DNA of 64,000 bases from positions 3,472,001 to 3,536,000 of the forward strand of contig NZ_JAUTBD010000001.1 in NCBI RefSeq assembly GCF_030818935.1, in the 5' to 3' direction. Below are positions 17,199 through 26,429 of the stretch, in pieces. Position numbers and translations under genes: made by a program. This stretch comes from Microbacterium sp. SORGH_AS_1204 (GTDB taxonomy: Bacteria > Actinomycetota > Actinomycetes > Actinomycetales > Microbacteriaceae). The notes beneath the pieces are model-generated. The model worked only from the letters and a program-made list of their open reading frames with translations, was not told the origin of the DNA and did no database searches. Each line of letters begins with the position of its first letter. Position 1 is the stretch's first letter.

Positions 17199-20122
17199 GA
17201 GGGCACCACCTCCGCGTCTTCGGGCAGGTGCGACTGGCGGTCGACCTCGGCACCCAGGCTGCGCAGAACGTCGAGCACGAGGCCGATCACCACCAGGTAG
17301 ACGCCGATGTCGAAGATGGTGCTGGTCACGAACTCCCAGTGCCCTATGAGCGGCAGCTCACCCTCGAAGGTGAAGCTCTGCAGGGGCGCGAAGCCGAAGA
17401 GCATCGGTGCGAGGGCGCAGAGCACCGCGATCGCCATACCCGCGCCGAGCAGCCGGCCGGCATCGGTGGGGGCGGCGGCGCCGAGCTCCCAGCGCCCGCC
17501 GGCGATGTAGCGCATCACCAGGCCCATGCCGGCGACGAGGCCGCCCGCGAAGCCCCCGCCGGGCAGGTTGTGGCCGGCGAACAGCAGGTAGAGCGACACG
17601 ATCATGATCGTGTGGAAAAGCACGCGGATGACGATCTCGAGCAGGATCGACCGGTTCTCGGGCTGCACCTTCGCACCCGACACGAGCCACGCACGCGGGG
17701 CGCCGGTCTCGCCGACGCGCTGGGCGCGGACGCCCTCGTCGGTCTCGACCAGCGGACGGCGGCGACCGAGGCCGACGACGCTGCGGGCGGTGCCCGAACG
17801 GCGCGAGAGGTTGTCGCTGCGGTCGGTGATGAACACGAGCGATGCCACGCCCGTCGCGGCGAGCACGAGCACCGACAGCTCACCCATGGTGTCCCACCCG
17901 CGCAGGTCGACGAGCGCGACGTTGACGACGTTCTTGCCGTGGCCGATCTCGTACGCCAGCGGGGGCCACTCGAGCGAGATGGGGGCGTCTTGGCGCGCAC
18001 CGGTGGCGACGATGGCGACGAGGGCCATGGTCAGGCCGACTCCGGCGCCCAGGACGGCGCGCGCGAGAGGCGCGACCGACTCGTTCTGCTCGCCCATACG
18101 GGCGGGCAGGCGCCGTAGCACCAGGGCGAACACCACGAGGGTCACGGTCTCGATGAGCACCTGGGTCAGTGCCAGGTCGGGGGCGCCGCTCGTGGCGAAC
18201 AGCACGACCATGCCGAGGCCGGTCACCGACACGAGCGCGACGCCGGTGTAACGCTTGCGCGCCCGCACGGCGAGAATGCCGGCCGCGATCATGATCGGTG
18301 CCGAGATCAGCTGCGCCGGCGACTGCCACGCGTCGAGCTGCGCGCGCCACTCCGACGACGCCAGCAGCGCCGTGCCTTCGGCGACGACGAGCACCACGAA
18401 GATCGTGCCGACGTAGAACGGCAGCGAGCCTCGCTGGAAGCGCGCGGTGATCCACTCCGACGAATGGTCGATCGACCGCAGCGAGAGGTTGTACGCGTCG
18501 TTCGCGGTGAACGGCAGCAGACGACGGCGCTTGTGCAGTTGCGTCTTGCGCACCACCCAGAACACCCCGGCGCCGAGGGCGAGAGTGCCCAGCGAGATGA
18601 ACAGCGCGGGCTCGAGGCCGTGCCAGAGCGCCAGGTGGTACGGGTAGTCGGGCGCGGGCACACCGGGGGTCGCCTCGGGCAGACCGTCGGCGTAGGGGGC
18701 GAGCCAGTGGTCGACGATCGGCGAGAGGAATCCGAGCGCGAGCGAGGCGGCCGCGAGCAGCACTGGAGCCGAGAGGAAGCCGATCGGCGGGTCGGGCCAG
18801 TCGGTGGTCTCGACGCCGCGCTTCGTCGCGTACGCACCCCACAGGAACCGGATGCCGTACGCCGCCGTGAGAGCGGAGCCGAGCACGACACCCACCAGCG
18901 CGACGATCCCCCACCCGACGCCGGCCTCGGCTTCGTGCAGGAGCGCGGTGAGTGCGGTCTCTTTCGCGACGAAGCCCAGGGTCGGGATGACGCCGGCCAT
19001 CGAGGCGATCGCGATGACGGATGCCGTGGCCATCACGGGAGCCTGACGCCCGAGGCCCGAGAGCTGGCCGATGTCGCGCGTGTTGAGCTGGCGGTCGATG
19101 ACGCCGACGACGAGGAACAGGCACGACTTGAACAGCGCGTGACTGAGCAGCAGGGCGACGCCGGCGAGAGCGGCATCCCGCGTTCCGTAGCCGAGCATGA
19201 CCGTCAGGAAGCCGAGCTGGCTGACGGTGCCGAAGGCGAGGATGCGCTTGAGGTCGCGTTCGCGCAGCGCCTGGAACCCGCCGAGCAGCATCGTGAACAC
19301 ACCGAGGGCGATGAGGGTCGGACGCCAGAACGGCGTCTCGGCGAAGCCCGGGGCGAGTCGCGCGATGAGGTAGATGCCGGCCTTGACCATGGCCGCGGCG
19401 TGCAGATAGGCGCTGACGGGGGTCGGCGCCGCCATGGCGCCGGGGAGCCAGAAGTGGAACGGGAAGATCGCCGACTTGCTGAGCGCGCCGACGAGCAGCA
19501 GCAGCACGGCGATGTCGACGACGGTGCCGGTGGGCGGGGCCGCCAGGATCGCCGAGAGGCTCGAGGTGCCGGCCTGCACGACGATGAGCACGACGCCGAT
19601 CAGCATGACCAGTCCGCCGAGGGTGGTGACGAGCAGCGCCTGGAGCGCCGCGCGACGGCTGGCCGAGCGGGCGTGGTAGTACCCGATCAGCAGGTACGAC
19701 AGCACGCTCGTGACTTCCCACAGCATGATCAGAACGACGACGTCGTCGGTGAGCACGAGCCCGTACATCGCTCCGGCGAATGCCAGCAGTACGGCCGAGA
19801 ACTGACCCACGCCTTGGGTCTTGCCCCGGAAGTACCAGCGGCAGTACAGCATGACGAGCGCACCGACACCCGTGACGACGAGCGTCAGCAGCCAGCCGAG
19901 CACGTCCATGCGCATCGACAGCGAGACGCCGATCGCCGGGATCCAGCGGTATTCCTCGAAAGGAATGTCATCCGAGAACACGGCAGGGGCGAGCACGACG
20001 GCGTGGGCGAAGGCCAGCGCCGGAAGCACCGCGGCGACGTAGAACGCCCTGGCGCCGATGCGGGAGACCAGCCACGGCAGAAGGATGGGAAGGGCCGCGA
20101 ACGCGCCGAGGAACATCAACAT
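17195..20122 (-). CDS. mrpA: Na+/H+ antiporter subunit A (fused A and B)
   Basis: 975 residues, first gene of the operon. The N-terminal part is NuoL-like (DDVVVLIMLWEVTSVLSYLL, SKSAIFPFHFWLPGAMAAPT). The middle carries the MrpA-specific region with VTGLGMVVLFATSGAPDLAL. The last ~150 residues are an MrpB domain (AGHNLPGGGFAGGLVAGMGL), as usual in actinobacteria, which explains the absence of a separate mrpB. GAGGAGG precedes the ATG. The complex exchanges cytosolic Na+ for H+ and supports pH and salt tolerance. Confidence 0.95.
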   Translation of the reverse strand: MLMFLGAFAALPILLPWLVSRIGARAFYVAAVLPALAFAHAVVLAPAVFSDDIPFEEYRWIPAIGVSLSMRMDVLGWLLTLVVTGVGALVMLYCRWYFRGKTQGVGQFSAVLLAFAGAMYGLVLTDDVVVLIMLWEVTSVLSYLLIGYYHARSASRRAALQALLVTTLGGLVMLIGVVLIVVQAGTSSLSAILAAPPTGTVVDIAVLLLLVGALSKSAIFPFHFWLPGAMAAPTPVSAYLHAAAMVKAGIYLIARLAPGFAETPFWRPTLIALGVFTMLLGGFQALRERDLKRILAFGTVSQLGFLTVMLGYGTRDAALAGVALLLSHALFKSCLFLVVGVIDRQLNTRDIGQLSGLGRQAPVMATASVIAIASMAGVIPTLGFVAKETALTALLHEAEAGVGWGIVALVGVVLGSALTAAYGIRFLWGAYATKRGVETTDWPDPPIGFLSAPVLLAAASLALGFLSPIVDHWLAPYADGLPEATPGVPAPDYPYHLALWHGLEPALFISLGTLALGAGVFWVVRKTQLHKRRRLLPFTANDAYNLSLRSIDHSSEWITARFQRGSLPFYVGTIFVVLVVAEGTALLASSEWRAQLDAWQSPAQLISAPIMIAAGILAVRARKRYTGVALVSVTGLGMVVLFATSGAPDLALTQVLIETVTLVVFALVLRRLPARMGEQNESVAPLARAVLGAGVGLTMALVAIVATGARQDAPISLEWPPLAYEIGHGKNVVNVALVDLRGWDTMGELSVLVLAATGVASLVFITDRSDNLSRRSGTARSVVGLGRRRPLVETDEGVRAQRVGETGAPRAWLVSGAKVQPENRSILLEIVIRVLFHTIMIVSLYLLFAGHNLPGGGFAGGLVAGMGLVMRYIAGGRWELGAAAPTDAGRLLGAGMAIAVLCALAPMLFGFAPLQSFTFEGELPLIGHWEFVTSTIFDIGVYLVVIGLVLDVLRSLGAEVDRQSHLPEDAEVVPS

Positions 20123-20179
20123 GCGCGGGCCTCCTCGGGGTCGACGGGCGGATGCCCGGGCTCTCGGGGTGTCGGACCT

Positions 20180-20185
20180 ATTCTA
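20180..20185 (-). promoter_or_regulatory. Probable -10 element of the mrp operon
   Basis: On the minus strand TAGAAT lies about 58 bases before the mrpA start, the best -10 match in the gap 20123-20218. No convincing -35 is seen. Confidence 0.4.
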
Positions 20186-20218
20186 TGCGGCGCATGAGAG
20201 CCTTCGTGACGACGAATC

Positions 20219-21262
20219 TCATGTGGTACGCGGCGGCGCCGTGGTCGTCCCCTCGCGGAACGAGCACTCGAGGTCGAGGCCGGAGGGCGTGGCATCCTCG
20301 AGCATCGCTGCGACCGCCTCGCCCGCCGCCCGACCCTTGGCGGTGGCCGGCTGCACGAGCGTCGTGAGCACGTGAGGGGCCAGGCCGTCGACCACGACTC
20401 CGTCGAAACCGGTGACGCTGACGTCGTGCGGCACCCGCAGCCCCGCCTCCTCGGCCGCGCGGATGACGCCGGCGGCCAGCAGGTCGCTCTGGGCGATGAC
20501 GGCGGTGGGTCGACGCTCGGCGAAGATCGTGCGCCCGGCGATCGCACCCTCGTCGATCGAGCTGGTCGCCGCGGCGAGCGCGGGAGCGTCGGGGAACACC
20601 GCTCTGGCTCCCCGCAACCGGTCGGCGGTGACGTCGACGCCGATGACGGCGTCGTCGGCGATCCAGCCGCGCCGCCGCTCGGCGTCGATGGGAAGCGTGA
20701 CGACGACGACGTCGCGGTGCCCGAGGGCTGCGAGATGGCTCGCGGCGGCGCGCTGGGCGTCGACGTTGTCGAGCAGCACGCGCGGGATGTCCTCGCCCGC
20801 GTCGCCCTCGACGACGACGACCGGGATGCCGCGACCACGCACGACCGCGAGCGAGTCCCGCATGCGCGGGCTGCAGCCGATGAGCACGGCGGCGTCGATG
20901 GGCGCCGTGTGCAGCGAGGGTTCGCTCACGGTGACGCCGTCGTCGCGCAGCAGCAACAGAGCCGCACCGAGCCGTGAGACGCCGTCGGCGAGACCGTCCA
21001 TCATGTGCGTCGTGACCGGGTCGAGGAAGGCCGTGCCCAGATGCTGGTCGAAGACGACGCCGACGATGCCGGAGCGCCCCCGGCGCAGTGACGCCGCGCG
21101 CGGGTCGGGTCCGGTGTAGCCGAGGGCCTCGGCTGCGGCGAGCACGCGCGCACGGGTCGCCTCGGAAGTGGGCGTCTTGCCACTGAACACCACCGATGCT
21201 GTCGACGGCGAGACGCCGGCCTCACGGGCGACGTCGCTGATGGTCGCGCGACGGGAACTCAC
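20219..21262 (-). CDS. LacI-family transcriptional regulator
   Basis: 347 residues. The N-terminal helix-turn-helix (ATISDVAREAGVSPSTASVV, about 6-25) has a hinge helix (ARVLAAAEALGY). It is followed by a periplasmic-binding-protein-like sugar domain (IVGVVFDQHLG, AVIAQSDLLAAGVIRAAEEA, VSVTGFDGV). GTG start at 21262. It diverges from an MFS transporter, and two perfect 12 bp palindromes lie between the two starts. It therefore probably represses the transporter and itself until an unknown inducer, likely a sugar or derivative, binds. Confidence 0.92.
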   Translation of the reverse strand: MSSRRATISDVAREAGVSPSTASVVFSGKTPTSEATRARVLAAAEALGYTGPDPRAASLRRGRSGIVGVVFDQHLGTAFLDPVTTHMMDGLADGVSRLGAALLLLRDDGVTVSEPSLHTAPIDAAVLIGCSPRMRDSLAVVRGRGIPVVVVEGDAGEDIPRVLLDNVDAQRAAASHLAALGHRDVVVVTLPIDAERRRGWIADDAVIGVDVTADRLRGARAVFPDAPALAAATSSIDEGAIAGRTIFAERRPTAVIAQSDLLAAGVIRAAEEAGLRVPHDVSVTGFDGVVVDGLAPHVLTTLVQPATAKGRAAGEAVAAMLEDATPSGLDLECSFREGTTTAPPRTT

Positions 21263-21294
21263 GGGGTGATGCTACCCGCGGGGAGCGTGGATGC

Positions 21295-21333
21295 CGAATC
21301 GATTCGATCAGGGTCGAATCGATTCGGTACAGT
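21295..21333 (+). promoter_or_regulatory. Twin LacI-type operators and leaderless promoter
   Basis: CGAATCGATTCG occurs twice (21295-21306 and 21315-21326), centre-to-centre 20 bp, so both face the same side of the helix. TACAGT (21328-21333) follows directly as a -10 and ends six bases before the MFS start codon at 21340. Binding would occlude the promoter. Confidence 0.8.
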
Positions 21334-21339
21334 GTGACC

Positions 21340-22578
21340 ATGCACACCACGCTGACCCGGTCCCAGCTCGTCCGCTGGCACGTCGCCATCTGCGCGATCT
21401 TCCTCGCGAGCGGCCTCAGCATTTCGACCTGGGCCTCCCGCGTGCCCGCCATCCGCGAGTCCCTCGGCATCGAGAACTCCGGCGTCGGGCTGCTGCTGCT
21501 GGGCATGGGAGTGGCATCCATCATCGGTCTGTCCATCGCACCGGCCGTCATGGCCCGCATCGGGGCGCGCGCGGGCATGCTCGCCGCACTCGTCCTCGTG
21601 GGGATCGGCTTGGCCATCATCGGCCTCGGCGCCGACTCCCTGCAGCTCTTCGGCGTCGCGCTCGTGGGTCTGGCCCTGTTCGGCTTCGGCAACGGCACCG
21701 TCGACGTGATGATGAACGTCGAAGGCGCCGCGCTCGAGAAGGCCACCGGTCGCACGATCATGCCACTGCTGCATGCGTTCTTCAGCTTCGGCACCGTCAT
21801 CGGGGCCGGTCTCGGCTTCCTCGCCGTCAGCATGGGCATCCCGGTCATCGCGCACTGCGTCGCCATGGGCATCGTGATCGTCGTCGTCGCCTTCGTGTCG
21901 GTGGCGAACGTGCCACGCGCCGAGGTGGCGATGGACGCCCCCGCTGCCGAAGAGCGCGCGCACTGGCGCGAACGCCTCGCCGTCTCGCTGCAGGCGTGGC
22001 GCGAGCCGCGTACGTACACGCTCGGCGTGATCATGCTGGGCATGGCCTTCGCCGAGGGCAGTGCCAACGACTGGCTGCCCTCGGCCGTCGTCTACGGGCA
22101 CGGTGCTCCCGAAGAGGCGGGCCCCGCCGTGCTCGCGGTGTTCTCCGTCGCCATGACCGCGGGTCGCATCGTCGGCGGTCCTGTCGTCGACCGGTTCGGG
22201 CGCGTGCTCGTGCTGCGCGTGCTCGCCGGCACGGCGGCTGCCGGCCTGCTGCTGTTCATCCTCGCCCCCTTCGGTCCGCTCGTCTTCATCGGCGCGGCGC
22301 TATGGGGCCTCGGCGCCTCGCTCGGCTTCCCGATCGGCATGTCGGCGGCTGCCGACGACCCCGCGAAGGCCGCCTCGCGCGTGGCCGCCGCGGCCACCAT
22401 CGGCTACGTGGCGTTCCTCTGCGGCCCGCCGATCCTCGGCTGGATCGGCGACCACATCGGCCTGCTCGAGACGCTGCTGATCGTGGTCGGGCTGATCGTG
22501 GCATCCGGTCTCTTCTCGGGTGCCGCCAAGCCCCTCGCGGTGACCGAAGCCACCAAGGAGCCCGCGCGGCGCGAGTGA
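21340..22578 (+). CDS. MFS transporter (YbjJ-like)
   Basis: 412 residues and about 12 helices. Conserved positions include SGLSISTWASRVPAIRESLG in helix 1, ALFGFGNGTVDVMMNVEGAA, HAFFSFGTVIGAGLGFL and the second-half loop AGRIVGGPVVDRFGR. The pattern fits the YbjJ/fucose-permease-like branch of the major facilitator superfamily. The start at 21340 is favoured over the GTG at 21334 because the -10 ends at 21333, giving a leaderless message. Regulation by the divergent LacI protein is likely. The substrate is unknown. Confidence 0.88.
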   Translation: MHTTLTRSQLVRWHVAICAIFLASGLSISTWASRVPAIRESLGIENSGVGLLLLGMGVASIIGLSIAPAVMARIGARAGMLAALVLVGIGLAIIGLGADSLQLFGVALVGLALFGFGNGTVDVMMNVEGAALEKATGRTIMPLLHAFFSFGTVIGAGLGFLAVSMGIPVIAHCVAMGIVIVVVAFVSVANVPRAEVAMDAPAAEERAHWRERLAVSLQAWREPRTYTLGVIMLGMAFAEGSANDWLPSAVVYGHGAPEEAGPAVLAVFSVAMTAGRIVGGPVVDRFGRVLVLRVLAGTAAAGLLLFILAPFGPLVFIGAALWGLGASLGFPIGMSAAADDPAKAASRVAAAATIGYVAFLCGPPILGWIGDHIGLLETLLIVVGLIVASGLFSGAAKPLAVTEATKEPARRE

Positions 22579-22719
22579 ATTCGGCCCACGCCGGAACCGG
22601 CACGGCGCATCGAGACGCCTTCCCGCATCCCGTGATCGACAGCCTCGAGAGCGGTGGATCATCCACAGATCGCTGCGCAACCCCTCGTTGACCCCGCGTC
22701 CGTGCTTATCGTTGCGTGT

Positions 22720-23082
22720 ATGGGCGGGCAGTACTCGATCGACGTGGCGGGGTTCATCTCGACCACAGACGGCGTGGCGACGGAACTCGAGGTTCTCGGT
22801 GAAGCGGTGACCGGGGCTGGCTCCGACCTCGACCGTTTGGCAGATCTCGTCGCCGTCGAAAGAGGCCTCGGTTCCGCGCTGCGCAGCGCGACCGCAGACC
22901 GTTCGCAGAATGGCCCGGGCGCGGTTCAGCACGGCGGCGCTGTCGTGACGGCGGCCGGTCGTGTCGCTCTCGCGTACGTGCAGGCTGACGATGACATGGC
23001 CACGTCCACCTCACAGGCCGATGCCGCGGCGACCGCCCCGGGTGCACCAGGCGCAAGTCGATATGGGGCGGTGGTGCGGTGA
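22720..23082 (+). CDS. Small WXG100-like protein paired with a hydrolase
   Basis: 120 residues, mostly helical and rich in Ala, Gly and Ser (YSIDVAGFISTTDGVATELE, AVTGAGSDLDRLADLVAVE). It resembles the small helical proteins encoded before WXG/LXG-like secreted effectors in actinobacteria, but has no clear WxG motif. The start at 22720 is supported by TATCGT seven bases upstream. It overlaps the next gene by four bases (GTGA). It is likely a partner or chaperone of the downstream hydrolase; no family is recognised with certainty. Confidence 0.65.
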   Translation: MGGQYSIDVAGFISTTDGVATELEVLGEAVTGAGSDLDRLADLVAVERGLGSALRSATADRSQNGPGAVQHGGAVVTAAGRVALAYVQADDDMATSTSQADAAATAPGAPGASRYGAVVR

Positions 23083-24878
23083 CGCTCGTGTCTCCCTCCG
23101 ACGTTCCCGCGGTGGCGATCGACCCCGTTGCGCTCTCGTCGGTCGCGGCCTCCCTCCATCGGTACGCCGACTCCGTCTCCGACTCGTCCGAGCGCCTGAC
23201 GACGAGATGGAGCACGCTCCATCTGCATTACCAGGCTCCCGAGGTCGGGGAATTGCTCTCCCGCATGTCCGTCGTGCCCCGAGCGGTCGATGATTTCGCC
23301 GCAACCATGAAGCGTGTCGCGACGATCATGGCTCAGCTCGCCGACCACCTCGCGCTGGCCCGTGAGCAAGAGAAGTCCCTGCGCGACGAGATCGACACCT
23401 TCCGCGACGCCGTCCGCCGGTTCCGGGCGTCCTCAGACGTCCCTGAGTGGGGGAACACCGGCGACACGTGGGGACCCGGGCAGTTCATCCGCAATCAGAC
23501 GCTTCTCAGCGAATGCCTCGCGGTGCGCACGCTGCGCGACACCGCGATCGAAGAAGCGCGCGGCGACCTGGCCTCCATCGGTCGGCCCGATCTGCTCCTG
23601 CCGCCCACAGAGTCCGTGGATACGCCCACGCCATCCATCTCCGCATGGGCGGCGGAGTACGACGCGGTGGCGGACGACGTCGGTTTCGCGATCCTCGAGA
23701 AGCTCAGCGCCGGAACCGCTGACGACGCTCGCGCGCTGCTCGCGCTGCACGATGATTGGCGCCGTCTGTTCCTGGAGAACGCACCGGATGCCGCGGCGGT
23801 CAGCACGTGGTGGACCCAACGGCTGACCACGAACCCTCGGGCGCTCGACGCTCTGGTGTTCGGCGCATCGCTGGTCATAGGTTCGCTGGGCGGTGTCCCC
23901 CCGGCGAGCCGCGTCGCCGCGAACGCGGTGAACGCGAAGATGCGCCTTCCCGTGATCGATGCCGAGATCCGGCGACTCGATGAGGCCGGTCGAGGCGGCG
24001 AGATGGCTGCCGCCGCCGCCGAGCGTAAGGCCACGCTCGAACGCCTCCGTAAGCAACGCGACTACCTCCAGCGCGCCGCCGACGGCGATGTCCAGCTCTA
24101 CCTGTACGAGCCCGACTCGCACAGCATCATCGAGATGATCGGAACCCTCGACGACACGACGACCGACGTGATCACCTACGTACCCGGCACGTTCACGAGC
24201 GTGCACAGTTTCTACGGTGACGAGGTGCAGCAGGTGGGGCGCTGGCTGCAGACCAACGATTCTCGAGTGACCACGTTCGTCTGGAAAGAGGGGCCGTTCC
24301 CCGGTGAAGATGCGGACGGCGGTCAGGCGAACCTGGGGCGCATTCTCGAAGCGAACGACGAGCCGGCCGCACGGGCATCAGGCCGTCTCATAGCCGATTT
24401 TCAGCGCGAGCTTCTCTGCGCGTCACCCCAGGCCGCATCCGCCCAGCAGGACGCCATGGGTCACTCGTGGGGACTCGCGGCGGTCACTTCCTCCGAGGTA
24501 GCCGGTGCGAGATACTCGCAGGTGCACTCACTGGCCGGAGCGGGGATGCCGTCAGGGTGGACGCCCAACGCCGACACTCGGTACTTCCACTGGGGTTACA
24601 CCGACGCGCTCTCAATCGCGCAGGGAACTGGTGTCGTATGGGACGGACACATCCCCACTCGAGATTCGTCTTTCTCCTCGCACCTCTACAGCCGAGAAGG
24701 CGACTTCCCGCTCTATCTGCCTTCTGGAATCGGCTCGGATGCCACCGTCTTCTCGGCCCAACCTCCCCCCTCCATCCCCCTGACGACTCGCCCGCTCGAG
24801 AATCACAACCTGATCGCAAGCCAAGACGCGGAGAACCAATCCGCGCTCGAAGACATCTATCGCGAGGTTCGCAAATGA
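23079..24878 (+). CDS. WXG-like N-terminal domain fused to an alpha/beta hydrolase (DUF1023-like)
   Basis: 599 residues. The first ~120 are helical and WXG/ESX-like (TRWSTLHLHYQAPEVGELLS). A linker of about 200 residues follows. The C-terminal ~250 residues fit an alpha/beta hydrolase: YLYEPDSHSIIEMIGTLDDT, VITYVPGTFTSV, the nucleophile elbow AMGHSWGLAAV (Ser in GHSWG) and HWGYTDALSIAQGTG. Actinobacterial proteins with this layout are usually T7SS-linked esterases or effectors. It overlaps both neighbours by four bases, forming a three-gene operon with a small helical protein and a lipoprotein. Confidence 0.75.
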   Translation: MTLVSPSDVPAVAIDPVALSSVAASLHRYADSVSDSSERLTTRWSTLHLHYQAPEVGELLSRMSVVPRAVDDFAATMKRVATIMAQLADHLALAREQEKSLRDEIDTFRDAVRRFRASSDVPEWGNTGDTWGPGQFIRNQTLLSECLAVRTLRDTAIEEARGDLASIGRPDLLLPPTESVDTPTPSISAWAAEYDAVADDVGFAILEKLSAGTADDARALLALHDDWRRLFLENAPDAAAVSTWWTQRLTTNPRALDALVFGASLVIGSLGGVPPASRVAANAVNAKMRLPVIDAEIRRLDEAGRGGEMAAAAAERKATLERLRKQRDYLQRAADGDVQLYLYEPDSHSIIEMIGTLDDTTTDVITYVPGTFTSVHSFYGDEVQQVGRWLQTNDSRVTTFVWKEGPFPGEDADGGQANLGRILEANDEPAARASGRLIADFQRELLCASPQAASAQQDAMGHSWGLAAVTSSEVAGARYSQVHSLAGAGMPSGWTPNADTRYFHWGYTDALSIAQGTGVVWDGHIPTRDSSFSSHLYSREGDFPLYLPSGIGSDATVFSAQPPPSIPLTTRPLENHNLIASQDAENQSALEDIYREVRK

Positions 24879-25390
24879 CCCGCCCGCCTCTCGCCACACT
24901 CCTGATGGCAGCCGTCCTCGCCCTGACGCTGACGGGCTGCGGCACCCATGACGAAGGATCCGATGTGAACCAGTCCCTCACGGTTGAAGAAGCGAAGGCA
25001 ATTGCACAGAGCATCGAGACGGAGCTCGCGGCTTTCATCCCCCCGGATATCGTGGCGTCTGTGGACCAGCGCCCCTCCGGCGTCCTGCTGCGGTGCCATG
25101 CCGAGGGGGCATACCAGTGGACGGGCGCGACGACGGTTCGCATCGCGCCGGGCAAGCGCGTCGATGCGGAAGCACTGACGTCCGAGATCGTCGCCGCCTA
25201 CGACGGGAGGGATTCATTCGTCGCAGCCGTCGAGCAGACTTCGGACGGCGAACCAAGAGCCCACATCGTCGGGCCGGACAGCGCGGGGTATTTGGTTTCC
25301 GAAGACCCGGACCGTGCCGGCGTCCGCATTGCATCCTTTTCTCCATGCTTCGAACTGCCGGAGGGGTTGTCGCCGGGCGGCTCGTATTGA
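24875..25390 (+). CDS. Lipoprotein of the hydrolase operon
   Basis: 171 residues. The signal peptide (MTRPPLATLLMAAVLALTL) ends in the lipobox LTGC; the mature part has two further cysteines (LLRCHAEG, SFSPCFEL) that could form a disulfide. No recognised domain. The ATG overlaps the stop of the hydrolase gene. By position it could be an immunity or accessory protein for the hydrolase; that is inference from context. Confidence 0.78.
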   Translation: MTRPPLATLLMAAVLALTLTGCGTHDEGSDVNQSLTVEEAKAIAQSIETELAAFIPPDIVASVDQRPSGVLLRCHAEGAYQWTGATTVRIAPGKRVDAEALTSEIVAAYDGRDSFVAAVEQTSDGEPRAHIVGPDSAGYLVSEDPDRAGVRIASFSPCFELPEGLSPGGSY

Positions 25391-25494
25391 CAGTCCGACC
25401 GCGCATCGTGACTCGACCTGCTCGTTGACCCCGGCCGATTCGAGCACTCCGGGCAACGGCACCGACCCGCCGCGACTCCTGGGACAATGGGTCG

Positions 25495-26193
25495 GTGCGT
25501 CTCGTCATCGCCCGTTGCTCCGTCGACTACACCGGCCGCCTCAACGCGCATCTGCCCCTCGCCACCCGCTTGCTCGTGCACAAAGGTGACGGCAGCCTGT
25601 TGGTGCACTCCGACGGCGGCTCGTACAAGCCCCTGAACTGGATGAGCCCGCCGTGCTCGCTCACCCTCGAGCAGCCCGACGAGGTCGACGTCGAAGACGG
25701 CGTGATCGAGCGCTGGCGCGTCACGCACGCGAAGACGGGTGACGCGCTGCTGGTGCGCATCCACGAGATCATCCACGACACCGCGCACGACCTGGGCGTC
25801 GACCCCGGTCTCATCAAAGACGGCGTCGAGGCCGATCTCCAGCGCCTGCTCGCGGAGCAGGTCTCCGTCGTGGGCGAGAACCTCACGCTCGTACGCCGCG
25901 AGTACCCCACCGCCATCGGTCCGGTCGACCTGCTGCTGCGCAACGACGACGGCACGGGCACCGTCGCGATCGAAGTCAAGCGCCGCGGAGACATCGACGG
26001 CGTCGAGCAGCTGACGCGCTACCTCGAGCTGCTCAACCGCGACCCCCTGCTCGCCCCGGTCACCGGCGTCTACGCCGCGCAGGAGATCAAGCCGCAGGCG
26101 CGCGTGCTGGCCACCGACCGCGGCATCCGCTGCCTCACGCTCGACTACGACGAGATGAAGGGCGTGCAATCCGGCGCTCCCCGCCTGTTCTGA
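25495..26193 (+). CDS. nucS: Mismatch-specific endonuclease NucS (EndoMS)
   Basis: 232 residues. NucS cuts both strands at mismatches and replaces MutSL repair in actinobacteria and some archaea. The N-terminal DNA-binding domain begins [16 protein letters not shown]. The RecB-like nuclease domain has Asp145 (GPVDLLL) and Glu160-x-Lys162 (AIEVKRR). The C-terminal RLF fits the known sliding-clamp binding end. The GTG start has a -10 (GACAAT, 25483-25488) six bases upstream, so the message is probably leaderless. It stands alone here. Confidence 0.96.
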   Translation: MRLVIARCSVDYTGRLNAHLPLATRLLVHKGDGSLLVHSDGGSYKPLNWMSPPCSLTLEQPDEVDVEDGVIERWRVTHAKTGDALLVRIHEIIHDTAHDLGVDPGLIKDGVEADLQRLLAEQVSVVGENLTLVRREYPTAIGPVDLLLRNDDGTGTVAIEVKRRGDIDGVEQLTRYLELLNRDPLLAPVTGVYAAQEIKPQARVLATDRGIRCLTLDYDEMKGVQSGAPRLF

Positions 26194-26309
26194 TCGATAC
26201 ATGCTCGGCTCTGGGACATCCCGGTCAGCGGGTGACTTCCGGTAAGGATGCTGCGCCTTCGGCGCGGAATCGAACGACCAGTTCGATGACGCCACCGAAG
26301 GAGGCGCAC

Positions 26310-26420
26310 ATGTCACCCCCGTCGTTCGCTCCCGCATCCCGCATCCCGCAGTTCGTCGCCGCCGCCGGTGCGGCGCTCGCCCTCGTCGTGGGCGGGCTTC
26401 TCGCCCCACCGCCCCGGTAG
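26310..26420 (+). CDS. Possible 36-residue membrane peptide
   Basis: A short frame with a strong ribosome binding site (GAAGGAGG five bases before the ATG). It encodes one hydrophobic helix (FVAAAGAALALVVGGLLA) and stops at TAG, which is also the first three bases of the -10 of the next gene. No family is recognised. It may be a real small membrane protein or a leader upstream of the phosphatase gene. Confidence 0.4.
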   Translation: MSPPSFAPASRIPQFVAAAGAALALVVGGLLAPPPR

Positions 26421-26429
26421 CGTGGACGC

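Noticed and set aside
18464-20197. A 577-codon plus-strand frame across mrpA
   Set aside because: It is antisense to the clearly conserved mrpA gene and has no recognisable domain.
21291-22691. A 466-codon frame overlapping the MFS gene
   Set aside because: It is the wrong frame of the MFS transporter; membrane helices are found only in the annotated frame.
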